A stretch of 64,000 nucleotides of DNA, from assembly GCA_028280485.1 (NCBI GenBank), contig JANQLS010000082.1, positions 31,204-95,203 on the forward strand, written 5' to 3'. The notes under the pieces were generated by a model. It was not told the DNA's origin. It saw only the letters and a program-made list of their open reading frames with translations, and did not search any database. Made by a program: the position numbers and the translations under genes. This document shows positions 1 through 8,125 of the stretch, piece after piece; position 1 is the stretch's first letter, and every line of letters starts with the position of its first letter. Source of the DNA: Planctomycetota bacterium. Lineage in GTDB: Bacteria > Planctomycetota > UBA8108 > JACQVS01.

Positions 1-755
1 TTCAAAGAAACGAAGAGCTTTCCTTAGACAGCTCGGAAACTATTCTTTCGATTCGTGAAGAATGTGGTGGAGGTCGCTTCCTTGTCACTTTCGAACGCGA
101 TAGCACGCCCTTAAACAGTATCGAAGTTTTAGAACTCTTAAACGCCTTGGGTGAAATCCCGCTTCCTCCTTACATTCAAAGGGAAGATGGTCATTCTGAA
201 AAAGAATCCGATCGAGAACGCTACCAAACCGTCTACGCTGAAACTCCCTGTGCAGTTGCAGCCCCCACGGCCGGCTTGCACTTCACTCACGAGCTCCTTG
301 AGAGCTTAAAAGAAAAGGGAGTCGAAGTCGCTACTGTAACCCATCAAGTGGGCTTAGGGACGTTTTTACCTCTTCGAAGTGAGGTGATCTCTGAAAACCA
401 ACTTCACTCCGAATGGTCGCTACTCGATGAGCTTAACGGTGAAATCATCCTCCGCGCCAAAAAAGAAAACCGTCGCGTGATTGCCGTGGGAACCACCAGC
501 GTGAGGGCCCTCGAAAGTTTCGGAAAATCGTCGCGCGCCCTTCCCTATCACAGCTCGACTGAACTCTTCATTCGACCGGGATTTGAATTTCAAATCATCG
601 ATGGCTTGATCACGAACTTCCATCTCCCCAAGAGCTCGCTCATCATCTTGGTAAGTGCGTTAGCCAGTAGGGACGCCATCCTCGATGCTTACCAACAAGC
701 CGTTCGATCCAAATTTAGATTCTTCAGTTACGGAGATGCCATGTTCATCCGCTGA
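1..755 (+). CDS. queA: tRNA preQ1(34) S-adenosylmethionine ribosyltransferase-isomerase QueA, 3' part
   Basis: QueA moves the ribosyl group of S-adenosylmethionine onto preQ1 in tRNA, giving epoxyqueuosine in the queuosine pathway of the cytoplasm. The reading frame is open from the first complete codon at position 3, so the gene begins before the window and only the C-terminal half or so is present. Diagnostic family stretches are LPPYI, ERYQTVYA, AAPTAGLHFT and the closing FFSYGDAMFI, where the protein ends normally. A TTG inside the frame at 147 could be mistaken for a start, but QueA-like sequence continues upstream of it. The next gene begins 27 bases downstream, so the two are probably cotranscribed. 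Identification is firm. Confidence 0.95.
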   Translation, partial: QRNEELSLDSSETILSIREECGGGRFLVTFERDSTPLNSIEVLELLNALGEIPLPPYIQREDGHSEKESDRERYQTVYAETPCAVAAPTAGLHFTHELLESLKEKGVEVATVTHQVGLGTFLPLRSEVISENQLHSEWSLLDELNGEIILRAKKENRRVIAVGTTSVRALESFGKSSRALPYHSSTELFIRPGFEFQIIDGLITNFHLPKSSLIILVSALASRDAILDAYQQAVRSKFRFFSYGDAMFIR

Positions 756-782
756 TCTCCCGGATGAGTTTCAGGGTTCACG

Positions 783-1622
783 ATGCCCAATAATAACGAA
801 AAGGAATCCATACTCGACCGTCACCCACCGATACGTTGCTGGTACTGCAACCGTCCCAGCCCCGTTCGTTCGGTATTGGAGATGGGGATCATCGTGAGTC
901 GCTCCCGGGAGGAAGGCGGTCCCTACCGCATCTACAATTGCCCCTATTGCTTGGTCGAAGGCATCTGCGAAGAAACTCCGAAGGGAAGATGGTTTGCCAG
1001 CCCGCGGTATCGTGTGGGAATCCTCGATTACCTCTTCACCTTTTCAGAAGGCAAAGGGAAAGACTCTGAAACCATCAAGCTGATCAAAAACTTAGCTTGG
1101 CTCAAGGAGAACGAAGAGCGGCGACGTTACTTCTTTGAACGAGATGGAGATTTCCGTTACTCCAAGGGCTCACTCTTGAATCTTCTCTGGCCTTGGCGCA
1201 CAACAAGCCCTGCCGATCAGGAAAATGATCGCCCAAAGGAAGATCGCACCGATGAACCAAAAACGTCTTCCCGCCAGAAGCAAAAGCAAGAAAGCCAGCA
1301 AAAACGACAGAAGAAACAGGAGCAGGAACAAGAACAAAGGCGAAAAAATCCGCCTTCTGCGCCGCGCCCCCCCACTCCCCACGAAATTTTAGGGGTGAGC
1401 TCCGAGGCGACCATCGAAGAAGTTCGTATACGCTTCCATCGTTTAGCTGTCCAATACCACCCCGACAAAGTTCACAACCGGGGAGAAGAGTTCAGAAATT
1501 TAGCTCACGAAAAATTTATTGAGCTTCAAAAAGCCTACAATCGCATTCTTAAAGAACACCCCGATGAGGCGGCCTCGGAAGCCCCCGCCGAGAATTCTGA
1601 AGAAGATGGAGGAACCTCGTAG
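783..1622 (+). CDS. Zinc-ribbon protein with C-terminal J domain
   Basis: A 279-residue cytoplasmic protein. The N-terminus has two CxxC pairs (Cys19/Cys22 and Cys53/Cys56), which suggests a zinc ribbon. Residues about 140-195 form a very charged Gln/Lys/Glu/Arg linker. Residues about 198-262 form a J domain with the HPD tripeptide at 226-228, the motif that stimulates the ATPase of DnaK-type Hsp70. The usual DnaJ Gly/Phe region and cysteine-rich domain are absent and the J domain is at the C-terminus, so this is not DnaJ itself but a dedicated J-protein that may bring a particular substrate to Hsp70. The substrate is unknown. It lies 27 bases behind queA with no terminator between them. Confidence 0.8.
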   Translation: MPNNNEKESILDRHPPIRCWYCNRPSPVRSVLEMGIIVSRSREEGGPYRIYNCPYCLVEGICEETPKGRWFASPRYRVGILDYLFTFSEGKGKDSETIKLIKNLAWLKENEERRRYFFERDGDFRYSKGSLLNLLWPWRTTSPADQENDRPKEDRTDEPKTSSRQKQKQESQQKRQKKQEQEQEQRRKNPPSAPRPPTPHEILGVSSEATIEEVRIRFHRLAVQYHPDKVHNRGEEFRNLAHEKFIELQKAYNRILKEHPDEAASEAPAENSEEDGGTS

Positions 1623-1671
1623 GCATCGGTTGACCCTTCGAGTTCGAAAAGCTATTTTAATTCCATTCAAG

Positions 1672-1729
1672 GAGTCTCGTAGACTCTTAATTCTGGATGC
1701 CGAGCCTACCCCCAACAGGATCTCTCGGC
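1672..1729 (+). repeat. Two short hairpins after the J-domain gene, possible decayed multi-hairpin repeat
   Basis: The spacer between the J-domain gene and mdh holds a 6-bp stem with a 3-base loop (GAGTCT at 1672-1677 with AGACTC at 1681-1686) and a longer-range pairing of GCCGAG (1699-1704) with CTCGGC (1724-1729). The GCCGAG/CTCGGC arms are the same as those of hairpin 4 in the multi-hairpin repeats elsewhere in this window, and the position after a stop codon also fits. The conserved linkers of that family are missing, so membership is only a suggestion. Confidence 0.3.
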
Positions 1730-1775
1730 TTCCTCTCTCAACTCCTAAAGACTCATTCCCTCAGAAGGAAGACTC

Positions 1776-2759
1776 ATGAAAAGCCCCATCAGAGTAGCCG
1801 TCACTGGTGCAGCTGGCCAAATCTCTTACAGCTTACTCTTTCGCATTGCCTCTGGAGAGGTTTTTGGATCCGATCAACCCGTCATCCTTCAACTCTTAGA
1901 GATCACTCCCGCTTTGAACGCCCTCAAGGGAACGGTCATGGAGTTGGATGACTGCGCGTTTCCCCTCCTTCAAGATGTCGTTCAATCCGACGACCCTGAA
2001 GTTGCGTTCAAGGATGTCAACTGGGCTCTTTTGGTCGGCTCAAAGCCTCGCGGCCCTGGGATGGAAAGAAACGACCTCATTCGCGAAAACGGTCCGATCT
2101 TTACCGGACAGGGAAAAGCCCTCAGCAAAGTCGCAGCTGATGATGTGAGAGTCTTAGTGGTGGGAAACCCCTGTAACACCAATTGCCTTATCGCTAGGAG
2201 CCATGCTCCCAACATCCCCGACGATCGTTGGTTTGCGATGACTCGTCTCGATCACAATCGAGCTCAAGCCCAGTTGGCTGAAAAATCAGGAAAAGCCATC
2301 ACCGAAGTCACTCATATGACAATTTGGGGGAATCACAGTGCGACCCAATACCCCGATTTTACGAACGCTAAGATTTCGGGCCAAGCCGCAACCGAAGTGA
2401 TCGGAGACGATGCTTGGTTGAAAGAAACTTTCATTCCCGTAGTTCAAAAACGGGGCGCCGCCATCATCGAAGCCAGAGGAAAGTCTTCAGCTGCCTCTGC
2501 TGCCAACGCTGCCATCGACCATGTGAAAACGTTCATCTCTTCAACAGAAGGAAATGACTGGACCTCCGCTGCGGTCGTTTCGGATGGAAGTTACGGTGTA
2601 CCCGAAGGATTGATCAGTTCGTTCCCCGTTCGAGTTCGAAATGGAGAATGGGAGATCGTCCAGGGCCTCGCTCTCGACGCCTTTAGCCAAGAGAAACTCG
2701 ATGCCAGCGTCAAAGAACTCGAAGGCGAGCGTGACGTGGTTAAAGATCTCCTTCAATAA
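1776..2759 (+). CDS. mdh: Malate dehydrogenase
   Basis: NAD-dependent malate dehydrogenase, interconverting malate and oxaloacetate in the TCA cycle. The 327-residue length and N-terminal TGAAGQI Rossmann motif (residues 10-16) match the cytosolic-type MDH group. Catalytic and substrate-binding positions are visible: Arg92 and Arg98 in the KPRGPGMERND loop, Asp159 in TRLDHNRA, and the proton-relay His187 in WGNHSA. The start codon is an ATG 153 bases after the J-domain gene. A perfect hairpin follows 20 bases after the stop and probably ends or protects the transcript. Nothing is missing or unusual in the protein. Confidence 0.95.
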   Translation: MKSPIRVAVTGAAGQISYSLLFRIASGEVFGSDQPVILQLLEITPALNALKGTVMELDDCAFPLLQDVVQSDDPEVAFKDVNWALLVGSKPRGPGMERNDLIRENGPIFTGQGKALSKVAADDVRVLVVGNPCNTNCLIARSHAPNIPDDRWFAMTRLDHNRAQAQLAEKSGKAITEVTHMTIWGNHSATQYPDFTNAKISGQAATEVIGDDAWLKETFIPVVQKRGAAIIEARGKSSAASAANAAIDHVKTFISSTEGNDWTSAAVVSDGSYGVPEGLISSFPVRVRNGEWEIVQGLALDAFSQEKLDASVKELEGERDVVKDLLQ

Positions 2760-2779
2760 GTTTTTACTTCTCAAGAAAA

Positions 2780-2826
2780 AAGCTCGGTAGAAACAAGCTC
2801 CTTTGGAGCTTGTTTCTACCGAGCTT
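2780..2826 (+). terminator. Perfect 22-bp hairpin after mdh
   Basis: Arms at 2780-2801 and 2805-2826 are exact reverse complements, with a TTT loop. There is no clear U-tract after it. The inner part of the stem (GAAACAAGCTCC and its complement) is nearly the same as hairpin 1 of the multi-hairpin repeats at 5175 and 59514, and the position just behind a stop codon is the same. It may therefore be a solitary hairpin 1 of that family acting as a terminator or as 3'-end protection. Confidence 0.65.
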
Positions 2827-2861
2827 CGCTTCGTGCTAATTCTCCAAATGGCATTCAGTCC

Positions 2862-4061
2862 ATGGTTCAGTTTATCGGTTGTCACTTTCAGGAAGATCGA
2901 GTCTACACGACGGTCATCGATCGCAAGACAAACTTGCTCCAAGCGAGCTCAGTTTCAATTCCCGGATTGAAACCGACCGACTCTGCGGGTGTGTTCGAAG
3001 TCCCTCAACAGGAATGGATCCGATCAGGAACATTAGCCTTAGGGGATGCTTACAGTGATTTGCCCGTCAAACACCGAAAGATTTGGGGCATCGGATTCGC
3101 AGCACCTCAGGGTTGGATCGCCCTCGACCCCGACTTGAAGCCTCTTTCTCCCCTACGACTCACGCCGGGTAAAAACCCCCTTGAAGATTTCAGGGCGTGG
3201 TTAGAAAAAGAACCTAAAGCCAAACAACACATCTTGAGCGTCTTAACGCCGAAAGATTATTTTCGCCTCAAGATCAGCGGAGCCTTCGCGGGCGATATCA
3301 CCCAAGCGGCCCAGACTGGAATGGTTCAATCGGGTTCTTCCTTTTGGAAAAACGATACCGATTTCTTTGATAAGAATCTCGAGAAGAACTGGTTTCCCCC
3401 CATCTTCGACAGTTGGGCGACTACGGGAAAATTGACTGAAGAGGGAATCGATCTCACCGGAATACCCGGAGGAATTTGGCTCGTCGCCGGCTGTGACTCT
3501 TCAGCCGCGAGCGAACTGGCGGCCGGAGATTTGGGAGAAGACGAACTCTTCGTACTCCTCGAAAAGAACAGAATCATCTTTCGTATTCGTTTCTCAAATC
3601 CCACTCCACTATCCCCTCCAAGCCCTTGGCAGGAAACTCCCCAGCCCCTCACGGGCTTCCCCTGTTGGATTCGGACGATGGAGACCGATGGAGAAGACCT
3701 CTCACTGGCTCCCGCACTACAAAAAGCACTCGAAGAACTTACTGGTGGGGATTCTGCTAACTCCAATTTAGAAATTCAATCAATTGTATTGGACACTCGT
3801 CAAGAATTGACGGATGCTTGGAATTGGGAAGAGATAATCGGTCAGGAAGGTCTATCCGATTCATTCAGTGAAGCCCTATCGGAAATGGAAGTCAGCTGGT
3901 CTCCATTTGCTGAATCTCCCGATCCGGGTTGCGCGTTTTTAGCCGGCCGATCGAAGAATGCATTTCACGATGCTAAAGATCTTTATAAAAAGCTTCATCG
4001 TATGTTGGATCAACACTTTTCAAACGAGAACGACACGGATAGCACCCAGGAGGCATCTTGA
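2862..4061 (+). CDS. Divergent FGGY carbohydrate-kinase-like protein
   Basis: A 399-residue protein that resembles the FGGY sugar-kinase family (xylulokinase, glycerol kinase) only in its middle. LTPKDYFRLKISG at about residues 128-140, followed by GDITQAAQTGM, matches the family signature around the substrate site. GGIWLVAGCDSSAASELAAG at about 203-222 matches the entry to the second domain, where family members read roughly AGAGDxxAxxxGAG. The N-terminal phosphate-binding DxGT motif is absent: the equivalent start reads IGCHFQEDRVYTTVID. The C-terminus is also weakly family-like. I infer a degenerate or repurposed kinase; true catalysis is doubtful. It overlaps the start of the acyltransferase gene by one base (TGATG), so the two are probably translated together. 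Confidence 0.5.
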   Translation: MVQFIGCHFQEDRVYTTVIDRKTNLLQASSVSIPGLKPTDSAGVFEVPQQEWIRSGTLALGDAYSDLPVKHRKIWGIGFAAPQGWIALDPDLKPLSPLRLTPGKNPLEDFRAWLEKEPKAKQHILSVLTPKDYFRLKISGAFAGDITQAAQTGMVQSGSSFWKNDTDFFDKNLEKNWFPPIFDSWATTGKLTEEGIDLTGIPGGIWLVAGCDSSAASELAAGDLGEDELFVLLEKNRIIFRIRFSNPTPLSPPSPWQETPQPLTGFPCWIRTMETDGEDLSLAPALQKALEELTGGDSANSNLEIQSIVLDTRQELTDAWNWEEIIGQEGLSDSFSEALSEMEVSWSPFAESPDPGCAFLAGRSKNAFHDAKDLYKKLHRMLDQHFSNENDTDSTQEAS

Positions 4062-5170
4062 TGGGAGACGGGGCTGTCACCAAACCCAATCAACCTGAAT
4101 CAAGATCAAAGGCATCCTCTAAGGAGGCTGTTCAAGATGTGAGTTCTCAAAACGGGAACCCACCGCCCAACCTCCCAAACAATCCCGCCGTTCGAGATAC
4201 CCCCTTCTGGAATCTTTGGAAGCACAATAAGAAGTTTAAACAGTTCCGAAGAGACTTTATTTATTTCTTCGCCTACCTCCCGGTAACGACTGCGATTTCT
4301 TTACTTCCCTTGGCCGTTGCGAGGTCCCTGGGAGGCTTCTTCGGTTTAGTGGGTTATTATTTCAGTAAGAAGCAACGGAAGTGTGCTTTAAAGAACTTGA
4401 AATCTGCCTTCCCTGAAAAATCGGCCTCCGAAAGAAAACGGATCGCCAAAGCCAGTTTTAAAAACGCTTCAATCGTCTTTACTGAATCCTTAGTTATCTC
4501 TCGTTGGTCCCGCGATCAAATTGAAAGTCGCTTTCAACTTGAGGAAAGCTTAAAGCCGATGGATGTGATCTGTGAGAACGGCGCTGTCGGCATCACCGCC
4601 CACTACGGAAACTGGGAGCTTCTCGGGGGATTCTTTGCGATGTATCGCCCCGGAAAATTAGCTGCGGGAGCGGCGAAGCACTCCAACCCGAAGATTCAAG
4701 CCAGCCTCGAACGAAAACGACACGACTGGAATATGGAAGTCATCTACTCGGATGACTCTCCTAAAGCCTTTTTGAAAGCGTTAAAAAATAAAAAACTTTT
4801 AGGTCTACTCCCCGATCAGAATTTAAGATCGCCCAATGGCACGTTTGTCGATTTCTTTAATCGCCCAACTTACACGACAACCCTTCCCGCTCACTTAGCG
4901 CGAACATCTAAAAAGCCCCTGTTCGTTTGTCTGCTGAGACGAGAAGGAAAAGGTTTTAAATGGTTAGTCTTCCCTCCCATCGAAATCGACTGGAAGGGCG
5001 ACAAACAACAAGACCTTCACTTTGCTACGGAAGCTTACAGCAAAGTGTTAGAAGACGAGTTCAGAAAGTACCCTGAACAATGGGTCTGGTTCCACGACCG
5101 GTGGCGAACTCAACCCGGCGACGAACAAAAATATTCACATGTACGCTGGACGCGGAAAAGCTCCTCCTAG
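4061..5170 (+). CDS. LpxL/HtrB-type lauroyl/myristoyl acyltransferase
   Basis: A late acyltransferase that adds a secondary acyl chain to a lipid A precursor, or a close relative acting on another lipid, at the inner membrane. The catalytic Hx4E motif is present as HYGNWE (His181 to Glu186). The family's closing signature is present as EQWVWFHDRW. A hydrophobic segment at about residues 67-102 would anchor it. The first 50 or so residues are a polar, low-complexity extension not usual in LpxL. The start is the ATG at 4061, because AGGAGG sits seven bases before it and the stop of the previous gene overlaps it; a TTG one codon earlier is less likely. A multi-hairpin repeat follows directly after the stop. 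Confidence 0.88.
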   Translation: MGDGAVTKPNQPESRSKASSKEAVQDVSSQNGNPPPNLPNNPAVRDTPFWNLWKHNKKFKQFRRDFIYFFAYLPVTTAISLLPLAVARSLGGFFGLVGYYFSKKQRKCALKNLKSAFPEKSASERKRIAKASFKNASIVFTESLVISRWSRDQIESRFQLEESLKPMDVICENGAVGITAHYGNWELLGGFFAMYRPGKLAAGAAKHSNPKIQASLERKRHDWNMEVIYSDDSPKAFLKALKNKKLLGLLPDQNLRSPNGTFVDFFNRPTYTTTLPAHLARTSKKPLFVCLLRREGKGFKWLVFPPIEIDWKGDKQQDLHFATEAYSKVLEDEFRKYPEQWVWFHDRWRTQPGDEQKYSHVRWTRKSSS

Positions 5171-5174
5171 TTTT

Positions 5175-5349
5175 TTTAATTGAAACAATCTCCTTTGGAG
5201 CTCGTTTCAAACGTTCCAGCAAATCTTCGATTTGCCTCCACTCCGCTGAGCATAGACTCTACGAGCCTAAGCTCGCGGCCGAGTTGATTCCAACTCGGCT
5301 TCGTTCCTAGCAGGAACTCATTGTTTAATTGAAACAATCTCCTTTGGAG
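5175..5349 (+). repeat. Multi-hairpin post-stop repeat, copy A, with repeated first half-hairpin
   Basis: The element begins four bases after the acyltransferase stop. In order it has hairpin 1 (GAAACAATCTCC arm with a TTTG loop, about 5181-5209), the linker ACGTTCC, hairpin 2 (GCAAATC/GATTTGC, about 5219-5235), the linker CACTCCGC, hairpin 3 (about 5242-5280, closed by CCGC/GCGG), hairpin 4 (GCCGAGTTG/CAACTCGGC, about 5278-5299) and hairpin 5 (GTTCCT/AGGAAC, about 5303-5317). The first 26 bases (5175-5200) recur exactly at 5324-5349, a period of 149. The second copy ends in TTTGGAG, which also looks like the ribosome-binding site of the next gene. Confidence 0.8.
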
Positions 5350-5359
5350 TAAACAAAAC

Positions 5360-5977
5360 ATGCAGTCTTGGGAAGCCATCGCCGAATACCTCGAAGAACA
5401 GCGAGAAATTAAAATCAGCGAGAGAAAGACTCTCTCACTCGTTCAAATGGTTTCTTCGATTCTTTTGTTTTTATTAAAAGTATTTTTTTTCGCCGCCATA
5501 TTGGAAATAGTAATTAGGGCTTTAGCTTTCAATACGATCAGTTGGAGTCTTTCCTTCACGACCTGCGCCTTGATTACTTTTGTAATATTCGCAGCTTTGT
5601 TTTATCTGCACACTCGCTTATATCCCTCGGAGGGCCCGTATATGCACCAGACCTCCGAGAGTCCCTTAGCAATACTTGGAAGTGTCGTTCGAGCCCTTTC
5701 ATTCGCAGTCCCCATCCTCCTTAGATCGGGTCTCCACAAATGGAAAACTGTCTCAAATTACCGGGAAGCTGATTTTGAGTCTAGCGCTCGAGTCTTGGAT
5801 TATCTAAAAGATTTAGATAGAGGCCTTCCCGCGGAAGAACTCAAAGAAGAACTTCCCTTCTTAGACATCGATGGATTGCTCCCCGACCTCCTCTTAGTGG
5901 AAGGCTTCCTCTTTATTCACGACACCGACCGTTTGTCACTCACGGATAGTTTTAAGGTGAAACTAAGGGAGCTATAA
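5360..5977 (+). CDS. Hypothetical membrane protein
   Basis: A 205-residue protein that I do not recognise. Two strong membrane segments lie at about residues 29-54 and 61-85, separated by a short loop; a weaker hydrophobic stretch lies at about 105-122. The C-terminal 75 residues are soluble, acidic and leucine-rich, and look like a small helical domain. The ATG at 5360 has GGAG about ten bases upstream, supplied by the partial second copy of the hairpin repeat. It is probably cotranscribed with the acyltransferase through that repeat, and a hairpin closes the unit 3 bases after its stop. No function can be given. Confidence 0.7.
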   Translation: MQSWEAIAEYLEEQREIKISERKTLSLVQMVSSILLFLLKVFFFAAILEIVIRALAFNTISWSLSFTTCALITFVIFAALFYLHTRLYPSEGPYMHQTSESPLAILGSVVRALSFAVPILLRSGLHKWKTVSNYREADFESSARVLDYLKDLDRGLPAEELKEELPFLDIDGLLPDLLLVEGFLFIHDTDRLSLTDSFKVKLREL

Positions 5978-5979
5978 AT

Positions 5980-6014
5980 AGGCAGAGTATGACTTAAGAG
6001 TTCACACTCTGCCT
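5980..6014. terminator. Hairpin between convergent genes
   Basis: A 12-bp stem with one mismatch (5980-5991 with 6003-6014; arms AGGCAGAGTATG and CACACTCTGCCT) lies between the membrane-protein gene and dps, which converge here. No U-tract is present on either strand, so it may slow rather than fully end transcription. Its symmetry fits two-way use. Confidence 0.6.
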
Positions 6015-6024
6015 AGGGGAAGGA

Positions 6025-6468
6025 TCAATCTTCCAAATGACTCCTTAACATCCAAGCGGCCTTCTGTTGAATATCGATTCGCCGCACTCCCAAATCGGCC
6101 GTCGCACTATCCTCAACCTCTTCCGCTGCCTGAATTACAGCAGTCGAAGTTTGATGAACAACTTCAAGGTCCGAAATGAGTTGTTGAATCATTTCTGTCG
6201 ATTTAGGGACTTTCGATTCTTCCTGAATTGAAGCCAACTCATAAAATTGCTTAAAACTTCCCGGAGCGATTCCTCCTAATGAGCGAATGCGTTCTGCAAT
6301 TTCATCAATAGCTTCACTGAGCTCCGAATATTGGTTCTCAAACAAGGTATGTAACGAGGTAAACATGGGGCCCGTCACATTCCAGTGATAATTTTGTGTC
6401 TTTAAATAGAGCAAATAACTGTCGGCGAGGAGGCGCTCTAAGGCCTCGATTACATTTTTATTACTCAT
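6025..6468 (-). CDS. dps: Dps-family DNA-binding ferritin-like protein
   Basis: Dps forms a 12-subunit cage that oxidises Fe(II) with hydrogen peroxide, stores the iron and shields DNA. The 147-residue length is typical. The ferroxidase residues appear in order and spacing: His28, His40, Asp55 and Glu59 in the HWN...SLH...AIDEIAER stretch. There is no long lysine-rich N-terminal tail, so DNA binding may be weak. It lies next to catalase and oxyR, which supports a role in peroxide defence and probable OxyR control. It reads in the same direction as the catalase gene, 47 bases behind it, and may share its transcript. Confidence 0.93.
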   Translation of the reverse strand: MSNKNVIEALERLLADSYLLYLKTQNYHWNVTGPMFTSLHTLFENQYSELSEAIDEIAERIRSLGGIAPGSFKQFYELASIQEESKVPKSTEMIQQLISDLEVVHQTSTAVIQAAEEVEDSATADLGVRRIDIQQKAAWMLRSHLED

Positions 6469-6515
6469 GGCTTATAAAGCCCTTTCTAATTTGTTTTCTT
6501 TGAAATAGTAGAATC

Positions 6516-7967
6516 TCACGATTGAGAAAAGGTAATTCCTAATGCTTCAGCTACACCTCGAGAATATTCAGGATCAACTCGTAAAAACAGTTCGAGCTGG
6601 CGCTGGACAATCTCTTCAGGAACTCCGGTCATCGCTTCCGAAATATTTTGAAACAGTCGCTGTTTCTCATCTTCGGTGAACAAGTGAAAGAGTTGAGCTG
6701 CTTGGGAATAATCGTCGTTGCCTTCACGATGGTCATAGCGGGCTGCATCCCCCGAGAGGGCCAATGGAGGCTCAGACACAGATGAATCTTGAACCGGTCC
6801 TCCGACACTATTGGGCTCGTAAAAAGCATCAGGATCGCCGGTATCATTTTGGAAAAAACGCATGGGCCCATCTTTGTGATAGTGTTTCACCGAAGAGAGA
6901 GGACGGTTGACGGGTAGAGACTCGAAATGGGCTCCAAGTCGATAGCGATGGGCATCGGGGTAAGCAAATGAACGAGCCTGTAGCATCTTATCCGGCGAAA
7001 GTCCGATCCCCGGAACAGTGTTCGAAGGAGAAAAAGCAGCTTGCTCAATTTCAGCAAAATAGTTCTCAGGGTTCCTGTTGAGTTCCAATTCACCCACTTC
7101 GATTAAGGGATAATCTGAGTGAGGCCAAACTTTTGTAACGTCGAAGGGATTGTAAGGAGTTGTTTCAGCCTCTTCATCTGGCATGATCTGAACAAATAGT
7201 TTCCAACGGGGATAGTCTCCCTTATCGATGGCTCCAAACAAGGCTTCTTGATAGCTCTCACGGCTCTCTCCGATAACCTGTTTGGCTTCCTCATTGGTGT
7301 AATATCGATGTCCCTGCTCGGTTTTAAAGTGGAACTTCACCCAATACCGTTCGCCCCGTTCATTCCAAAAGCTAAAAGTATGAGAACCGTAACCGTTCAT
7401 ATACATCGGCGCGGTGGGTATCCCTCGATCACTAAACAGGATGGTTAATTGATGGAGACTCTCCGGTGAAAGCGACCAGAAATCCCACATTGCGGTCGGG
7501 GAACGGAGATTCGTTTTTGGATGTCTCTTTTGAGTGCGAATGAAATCGGGAAATTTCAAAGGATCCCGAATAAAGAAAACTGGGGTATTATTTCCAGTCA
7601 AATCCCAATTTCCCTCTTCGGTATAAAATTTGACTGCAAAGCCTCTTACATCGCGCTCCGCATCCGCAGCTCCAAGCTCCCCGGCGACGGTAGAAAATCG
7701 AACGAGCACCTTGGTTTTCTTCCCGATCTCTGAAAAGATTTTTGCTTGAGTGAAAAGAGAAATATCGTGAGTAACGACAAAATGCCCATGGGCTCCCCAG
7801 CCCTTAGCATGGACGACTCTCTCCGGTATGCGCTCTCTATTTTGATGAGCGAGCTTTTCAATCAACTGCGAGTCTTGTAAAAGTAATGGCCCCCTGGGAC
7901 CGGCGGATAAAGAATTCTGATTATCAGCGACAGGATGGCCTCCACTGGTTGTCAGTGAATTAGACAT
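6516..7967 (-). CDS. katA: Monofunctional haem catalase
   Basis: Clade-type haem catalase, which splits hydrogen peroxide to water and oxygen. With an ATG at 7967 the protein is 483 residues, the usual size for a small-subunit catalase, and it begins SNSLTTSGGHPVADNQNS as many do. A GGAG motif lies about eight bases before this ATG; an ATG 72 bases further upstream would add an unsupported extension. The distal His53 (RVVHAKGWGAHG), the distal Asn126 in GNWDLTGNNTPVFFIRD and the proximal haem-ligand tyrosine region (SFAYPDAHRYRLG) are all present. It diverges from oxyR, and an inverted repeat lies between the two genes. Confidence 0.95.
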   Translation of the reverse strand: MSNSLTTSGGHPVADNQNSLSAGPRGPLLLQDSQLIEKLAHQNRERIPERVVHAKGWGAHGHFVVTHDISLFTQAKIFSEIGKKTKVLVRFSTVAGELGAADAERDVRGFAVKFYTEEGNWDLTGNNTPVFFIRDPLKFPDFIRTQKRHPKTNLRSPTAMWDFWSLSPESLHQLTILFSDRGIPTAPMYMNGYGSHTFSFWNERGERYWVKFHFKTEQGHRYYTNEEAKQVIGESRESYQEALFGAIDKGDYPRWKLFVQIMPDEEAETTPYNPFDVTKVWPHSDYPLIEVGELELNRNPENYFAEIEQAAFSPSNTVPGIGLSPDKMLQARSFAYPDAHRYRLGAHFESLPVNRPLSSVKHYHKDGPMRFFQNDTGDPDAFYEPNSVGGPVQDSSVSEPPLALSGDAARYDHREGNDDYSQAAQLFHLFTEDEKQRLFQNISEAMTGVPEEIVQRQLELFLRVDPEYSRGVAEALGITFSQS

Positions 7968-8000
7968 GTCTCGATCTCCAAGTTTTAAGTCTAAAAATTT

Positions 8001-8041
8001 AAGTGAATAGTATCGTATAACACACTTAGAATTATTCACTT
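8001..8041. promoter_or_regulatory. Inverted repeat between katA and oxyR, candidate OxyR operator
   Basis: AAGTGAATA at 8001-8009 and TATTCACTT at 8033-8041 form a perfect 9-bp inverted repeat spanning 41 bp in the 158-bp divergent katA-oxyR interval. LysR-family tetramers commonly protect sites of this span. The sequence does not match the E. coli OxyR ATAG consensus closely, so the assignment rests on position and symmetry. It starts 33 bases upstream of the katA start codon and ends 85 bases before oxyR. Confidence 0.5.
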
Positions 8042-8125
8042 GTTAGGCTTGAGTTCCCAATCACTTGAAGTTTTATTTTTGATAACTTTTAGGAATCCAA
8101 GACGCATCTTCAAAGGAATAGCAAT

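Noticed and set aside
5175..5349. The post-stop hairpin series as a CRISPR array
   Set aside because: The units are different hairpins in a fixed order, not one repeat with unique spacers, and no cas gene is present.
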